From positions 69,164-133,163 of the forward strand of contig CAZLJD010000035.1 in NCBI GenBank assembly GCA_964559865.1: a DNA stretch of 64,000 bases, given 5' to 3'. This document shows, piece by piece, positions 60,361 to 64,000 of the stretch (position 1 is its first letter; each line of letters begins with the position of its first letter). The position numbers and the translations under genes were made by a program. Source of the DNA: JAGHAJ01 sp964559865 [NCBI: uncultured Synergistota bacterium] (GTDB lineage: Bacteria; Synergistota; JAGHAJ01). Under the pieces are notes generated by a model. That model made no database searches. It saw only the letters and a list, made by a program, of their open reading frames with translations, and was not told where the DNA came from.

Positions 60361-61557
60361 ATGCCGGTTGAGAAGATTGCCGAAGGTGTATTCAGTGTTG
60401 GAGTGGTTGACTGGGATAGACGAGTATTTGATGAGTTAGTACCTATTCCGGAGGGCACAAGTTATAACTCCTATCTTGTGAAAGGGAGTGATAAAGTAGC
60501 ACTTCTGGATACCGTTGATCCTCCGAAGGCAAATGAGCTTCTGTCTAATCTCAAGGAAGCTGGTGTGGAAGAACTTGACTATATTATATCCCACCACGCT
60601 GAGCAGGATCACTCTGGTAGTATCCCAGAGTTGCTGAAAAGATATCCGGAAGCTAAGGTTGTTACCAATGCGAAGTGTAAGAGTTTTTTGCAAGACCTGT
60701 TGCTTATACCTGGCGAGAAGTTTATAGTCGTGGGTGACGGCGAAGAACTACAGCTTGGAGGGAAGACCTTGCAGTTTCTCCTTACACCCTGGGTACATTG
60801 GCCGGAGACTATGATTACCTACTTGAAGGAGGACAAGATACTATTTACTTGCGACTTCTTTGGTTCACATGTGGCGTCGAGTCGGTTGTTTGTTAGTAAT
60901 GACTCTATGGAAAAGGCGTCTATCTACTGGGGGGCAAAAAGATACTATGCTGAGATCATGATGCCTTTCAGAACGAGTATAAAGAAACACATAAAGCTGG
61001 TAGAATCACTTGAGGTTGATATGATTGCACCCAGCCATGGACTTATTTATGATGACCCATCTTTTATCATCGATGCTTACAAGGAGTGGACATCCGACGA
61101 GGTGAAGAATGAGGTTATTATACCCTACATATCTGCCCATGGGAGCGTTCGTGAGATGGTTGGCTATGTAGTATCGAGGCTTACTGAGGCAGGTGTTACG
61201 GTTAAACCGTTTAACCTTGCTGTTGCGGATGTGGGGGAAATAGCTATGGCAATGGTGGATGCTGCCACGCTTATCGTGGGTAGCTCTACCATCCTTGCAG
61301 GTCCTCATCCCATGGTCGTCTATGTTGCAGCGTTTGCCAACGCACTGAGACCTAAAACGAAGTTTGTTTCTATCATCGGTTCGTATGGGTGGGGTACCCG
61401 CATTGTGGAACAGATCACAGAAATGATAAAGGCGATGAGGGTTGAAATCATAGAACCTGTCGTTGCGAAAGGTTATCCCAAGGATGAAGACTTCAGAAAA
61501 CTTGATAGACTCGTAGATGATGTAGTTAGTAAGCACAAAGAAATAGGAATACTCTGA
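60361..61557 (+). CDS. fprA: Flavodiiron protein (FprA-type O2/NO reductase)
   Basis: This 398-residue A-type flavoprotein has a metallo-beta-lactamase diiron domain with H79-A-E81-Q-D83-H84 and later ligands (WVHWPETMITYLKED, TCDFFGSHVASSR, APSHGLIYDD). A C-terminal flavodoxin domain follows (YISAHGSVREMVGYVVSRL, GSSTILAGPHPMVVYVA). It reduces O2 to water in anaerobes. The electron donor would be the rubredoxin encoded just upstream, which is interrupted here. Confidence 0.93.
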   Translation: MPVEKIAEGVFSVGVVDWDRRVFDELVPIPEGTSYNSYLVKGSDKVALLDTVDPPKANELLSNLKEAGVEELDYIISHHAEQDHSGSIPELLKRYPEAKVVTNAKCKSFLQDLLLIPGEKFIVVGDGEELQLGGKTLQFLLTPWVHWPETMITYLKEDKILFTCDFFGSHVASSRLFVSNDSMEKASIYWGAKRYYAEIMMPFRTSIKKHIKLVESLEVDMIAPSHGLIYDDPSFIIDAYKEWTSDEVKNEVIIPYISAHGSVREMVGYVVSRLTEAGVTVKPFNLAVADVGEIAMAMVDAATLIVGSSTILAGPHPMVVYVAAFANALRPKTKFVSIIGSYGWGTRIVEQITEMIKAMRVEIIEPVVAKGYPKDEDFRKLDRLVDDVVSKHKEIGIL

Positions 61558-61574
61558 TGCGGAGGTGATTGTGT

Positions 61575-61952
61575 ATGACGGAGAGGTTGCAAGTTTATAA
61601 GTGTGAATTGTGTGGAAACATTGTTGAAGTGCTACACGCAGGAGTAGGAGAACTCGTGTGCTGTGGACAGCCTATGAAGTTGCAGGTTGAAAAGACAGGA
61701 GATACTGGTACAGAGAAGCATACACCTGTGGTTGAGAAGGATGGTAGCAAGGTTAAGGTAAAGGTTGGTAGCGTGAGCCATCCTATGGAGGAGGGACACT
61801 ATATAGAGTGGATAGAAGTCGTAACTGAAGAAGGAGTTGCAAGAAAGTTTTTGAAGCCGGGTGAGGCACCTGCTGCTGAGTTTGAGGGTGCTGGAAGTGT
61901 TTTGGGTGTGAGGTCTTACTGCAATCTTCACGGATTGTGGAAATTTGAGTAG
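61575..61952 (+). CDS. dfx: Desulfoferrodoxin (superoxide reductase)
   Basis: This 125-residue two-iron superoxide reductase has a desulforedoxin-type centre I (YKCELCGNIVEVLHAGVGEL followed by VCC) and a centre II. The latter's ligands are in KHTPVVEKDG, VGSVSHPMEEGHYIEWIEV and SYCNLHGLWKFE. It converts superoxide to peroxide using rubredoxin electrons. ATG 61575 follows GGAGGTGA. Confidence 0.95.
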   Translation: MTERLQVYKCELCGNIVEVLHAGVGELVCCGQPMKLQVEKTGDTGTEKHTPVVEKDGSKVKVKVGSVSHPMEEGHYIEWIEVVTEEGVARKFLKPGEAPAAEFEGAGSVLGVRSYCNLHGLWKFE

Positions 61953-61964
61953 GGGGTGGAGAGT

Positions 61965-62462
61965 ATGATAGTAAAGGAAAAGGTGGAAGAAGCCATCAAC
62001 AAGCAGATAAATGCGGAGCTTTATTCAGCTTACCTGTACCTCGCCATGTCTGCTTACTACTCTTCTCAAAATCTTCATGGCTTTGCTAACTGGATGAAAC
62101 TGCAGGCACAGGAAGAGGTAAACCACGCTATGAAGTTGTATGACTACCTCTTAGAAAGGGGTGGTAGACCTGTGTTGAAGGCTATAGATGAGCCACCTAA
62201 GGAGTGGGAGTCACCGCTTGCTGCGTTTGAGGAGGCTTATGAGCACGAGAAGAAGGTCACGGAGATGATAAATGACCTTTTAAAACTCGCTACTGAGGAG
62301 AATGATTACGCTACGATGAGTATGTTGCAGTGGTTTATTGATGAACAGGTGGAAGAGGAGGCTTCTACCTGCGAAGTAGTGGAAAGGCTTAAACTGGCAA
62401 GTGGCTTTGGTGGTGGATTGTTTATGATAGATAGAGAACTTGCGCAGAGAAAATCTGGTTAG
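61965..62462 (+). CDS. ftn: Ferritin
   Basis: This 165-residue bacterial ferritin of the non-haem class has ferroxidase residues in INKQINAELYSAYLYLAMS (Glu17 region), LQAQEEVNHAMKLYDYL and DEQVEEEASTCEVVE. It stores iron and limits Fenton chemistry. Placed between superoxide reductase and rubrerythrin, it belongs to the same oxygen-defence unit. ATG 61965 follows AGGGGGTGGA. Confidence 0.94.
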   Translation: MIVKEKVEEAINKQINAELYSAYLYLAMSAYYSSQNLHGFANWMKLQAQEEVNHAMKLYDYLLERGGRPVLKAIDEPPKEWESPLAAFEEAYEHEKKVTEMINDLLKLATEENDYATMSMLQWFIDEQVEEEASTCEVVERLKLASGFGGGLFMIDRELAQRKSG

Positions 62463-62484
62463 CAGTTTAAGGAGGTATTTTGCT

Positions 62485-62988
62485 ATGAAGAAGATGACAT
62501 CTAAGTCTCTATCAGAAGCCTTTGCAGGTGAATCTATGGCACACATGAAGTACTTGGCTTTTAGTGATGTTGCGGAAAGGCAGGGTTTTAAGAATGTTGC
62601 GAGGTTGTTTAAAGCGATATCTTTTGCAGAACAAGTGCATGCCACTAACCATGCGAGAAATCTGGGTTTGATAAAAGAGACGGAGGAGAACCTGCAGGCT
62701 GCTATTGATGGGGAAAACTTTGAGGTAGATGAGATGTACCCTGCTTACGATGCCGTTGCGAAATTGCAGGAGGAAAAAGGTGCTCAGCAGTCTATACATT
62801 ATGCGTTAGAGGCGGAGAAAATACACGCAAAGCTCTACGAACAGGCGAAAGAGGCAGTTAAGTCTGGGAATGATGTTGACATAGAGAGTGTGTATGTGTG
62901 TCCTGTGTGTGGGTATACCTCGGTAGGCGAGGCACCTGGTAGGTGTCCTGTGTGTGGCGCCAGAGGAGAGGATTTTAGAAGCTTTTAA
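62485..62988 (+). CDS. rbr: Rubrerythrin
   Basis: This 167-residue peroxide reductase has a diiron four-helix domain (SLSEAFAGESMAHMKYLAFS, AISFAEQVHATNHARNL, EKIHAKLYEQA) and a C-terminal rubredoxin-like iron site (VYVCPVCGYTSVGEAPGRCP, then VCGA). ATG 62485 follows an ideal AAGGAGGT. The gene ends the oxygen-defence block. Confidence 0.95.
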   Translation: MKKMTSKSLSEAFAGESMAHMKYLAFSDVAERQGFKNVARLFKAISFAEQVHATNHARNLGLIKETEENLQAAIDGENFEVDEMYPAYDAVAKLQEEKGAQQSIHYALEAEKIHAKLYEQAKEAVKSGNDVDIESVYVCPVCGYTSVGEAPGRCPVCGARGEDFRSF

Positions 62989-62994
62989 GACCTT

Positions 62995-63026
62995 AAGGTG
63001 GGACAAGTACTGTCCCACCTTTTCCC
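62995..63026 (+). terminator. Rho-independent terminator after rubrerythrin
   Basis: AAGGTGGGACA (62995-63005) and TGTCCCACCTT (63011-63021) form an 11-bp stem around a five-base loop, followed by a TTTT-containing run. Confidence 0.85.
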
Positions 63027-63048
63027 TGTGTAAAGAGGGTTAGACATC

Positions 63049-63077
63049 TTGTAAAATAAGCGTGTGTATGGTAAACT
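63049..63077 (+). promoter_or_regulatory. Promoter for the GT39-like gene
   Basis: TTGTAA (63049-63054) and TAAACT (63072-63077), preceded by TGG, are 17 bases apart. The expected transcript start is within one or two bases of ATG 63085, and no ribosome site is seen, so the mRNA is probably leaderless. Confidence 0.6.
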
Positions 63078-63084
63078 CCTAAGT

Positions 63085-64000
63085 ATGATTTACAAGCGGA
63101 ACGCTATCGATTTGCCCTTATTGTTAATAATGGGGGTAGGGATTTTTTTGCTCTTTTTGGGTAATGGGAGTATCCCTCTCATAGACCCAGATGAGCCTGT
63201 ATATGCCGAAACCGCAAAGGAGATGATACGGTATCATAGCTATCTGTCTCCTATGATATACCATCATTACTGGTATGATAAACCTATATTCTTTTACTGG
63301 GTCGTTTTAGTAGGGTTTAAACTGTTTGGTATTAGTGGTTGGAGTGCAAGGTTTGGTTCAGCATGTTTTGGAGTTTTTACGCTTATCTTTACATATCTAC
63401 TTGCGCTTAGGCTTGCTGAAAAGAGAAAGGTTGCACTGCTGAGTGTGGCGATACTCTCCACATCGTTGGAATTTTTCATGTTGGGCAAAGCATCTGTTAC
63501 TGACATGACGCTTTTGTTCTTCCTTACGGGATCTTTGTACTTTTTTGTGGCTGGAAGAATGAACTTATTTTACATATTTATGGGTTTAGCAGTTCTTACT
63601 AAGGGGCCGGTTGGTATAGTTATAGCTGGTGGTACGGCATTCTTCTATCTCTACTTCAAGCACGGATGGAGAGAGGCCTTTGCCAGAATTGACATACCGA
63701 GGGGCGTTCTTTGGCTATTAGTGGTAGCTGTACCCTGGTATGTCTACATGATACTGGTTCACGGAGATGCCTTTGTAGATACATTCTTGGGCTATCATAA
63801 TGTTACGAGATTTTTGAAGCCTGAACATCAAGAGGGTGCGCACTATTACTATTATCTTCCTATTATTGTTCTTGGATTTTTCCCGTGGACAGGGCTTATC
63901 TTTCCACTGTTTAAGTATGTGAAAAAGATTTGGAATAGCGATAAGTTTCTCATGATATGGGCTTTGTGGGTTTTCGTGTTTTTTACGGCCTCTCAAACAC
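63085..64000 (+). CDS. GT39/ArnT-type membrane glycosyltransferase, 3' end outside window
   Basis: 305 residues are visible. An N-terminal membrane helix is followed by the loop DPDEPVYAETAKEMIRY with the DE pair typical of polyprenyl-phosphate-sugar-dependent GT-C enzymes. Then come YDKPIFFYWVVLVGFKLFG, GLAVLTKGPVGIVIAG and several more helices. It likely transfers a sugar from a lipid carrier to lipid A, another lipid or a protein on the periplasmic side. No partner genes are seen before the edge. Confidence 0.87.
   Translation, partial: MIYKRNAIDLPLLLIMGVGIFLLFLGNGSIPLIDPDEPVYAETAKEMIRYHSYLSPMIYHHYWYDKPIFFYWVVLVGFKLFGISGWSARFGSACFGVFTLIFTYLLALRLAEKRKVALLSVAILSTSLEFFMLGKASVTDMTLLFFLTGSLYFFVAGRMNLFYIFMGLAVLTKGPVGIVIAGGTAFFYLYFKHGWREAFARIDIPRGVLWLLVVAVPWYVYMILVHGDAFVDTFLGYHNVTRFLKPEHQEGAHYYYYLPIIVLGFFPWTGLIFPLFKYVKKIWNSDKFLMIWALWVFVFFTASQT

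Noticed and set aside
1-64000. CRISPR array, tRNA or rRNA genes
   Set aside because: No regularly spaced repeats, cloverleaf-like blocks or rRNA motifs were found in any gap.

Overview
This window is bacterial and very gene-dense. Most genes overlap by 1 to 50 bases or sit within 20 bases of each other, and the longest gene-free gaps are about 240 bases. Arg is written mostly AGG/AGA, and GTG and TTG starts are common. The gene content points to a strict anaerobe with flexible organic-acid metabolism: NfnAB transhydrogenase, aldehyde:ferredoxin oxidoreductase, flavodiiron protein, desulfoferrodoxin, rubrerythrin and a CoA-disulfide-reductase-type NADH oxidase. TRAP and SSS carboxylate transporters, a soluble chemoreceptor paired with a diiron O2-sensor-like protein, and surface-glycan genes would suit a Synergistota- or Thermotogota-like, possibly thermophilic lineage. 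That placement is inference and was not tested. No rRNA, tRNA, CRISPR array or intact insertion sequence was seen.

Layout. 1-978: the 5' part of a LacI-type regulator (minus strand) headed by a 42-bp perfect palindrome. 1-7.7 kb: a tight plus-strand housekeeping run (DUF554 membrane protein, AlaX, unknown protein, Dcd-like, PcrA/UvrD, CoaE, alpha/beta hydrolase). 7.7-18.5 kb: a surface-glycan cluster with NeuB/PseI-, SpsF/PseF-, PseG- and PseB-like genes for a nonulosonate-type sugar. It also has a sulfotransferase, a GT2, an FkbM methyltransferase, a split transketolase, an SDR and an ATP-grasp enzyme. 18.5-24.5 kb: a liv-type ABC transporter scar, LarA racemase, glycerate kinase, a CdaR-type regulator and a doubly frameshifted glpK.

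24.7-35.2 kb: one long co-directional block. It runs GntR regulator, TRAP transporter, SSS symporter, VOC epimerase, isocitrate-lyase-family lyase, beta-decarboxylating dehydrogenase, LeuCD-type hydratase, EamA exporter. It looks like a catabolic module for an imported organic acid rather than leucine synthesis. 35.2-39.7 kb: a DUF4139 protein, then an ABC transporter, a TPR-like protein and a GspG-type pilin, reminiscent of pilGHI sets. 39.8-48.7 kb: rplM-rpsI, nfnAB, PBP1A, queT-tyrS and a two-gene SSS symporter. 48.9-54.1 kb: a PH-like gene with a frameshift, a YbaK-type deacylase with no ordinary start codon, the chemoreceptor/diiron pair, and a three-gene operon of unknown function. In that operon one domain occurs both alone and fused to an anion permease.

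54.1-63.0 kb is a redox and oxygen-defence island: CoA-disulfide reductase, metallo-beta-lactamase protein, AOR, Fur/PerR, peroxiredoxin, flavin reductase-rubredoxin (interrupted by an in-frame TAG), FprA, desulfoferrodoxin, ferritin, rubrerythrin. A GT39/ArnT-type glycosyltransferase runs off the right edge.

Four genes look broken or remnant (liv tail, glpK, PH-like protein, flavin reductase-rubredoxin). This suggests ongoing gene loss, although single-base cases could be assembly errors. Many promoters read as TGN-TATAAT extended -10 elements with weak -35 boxes.
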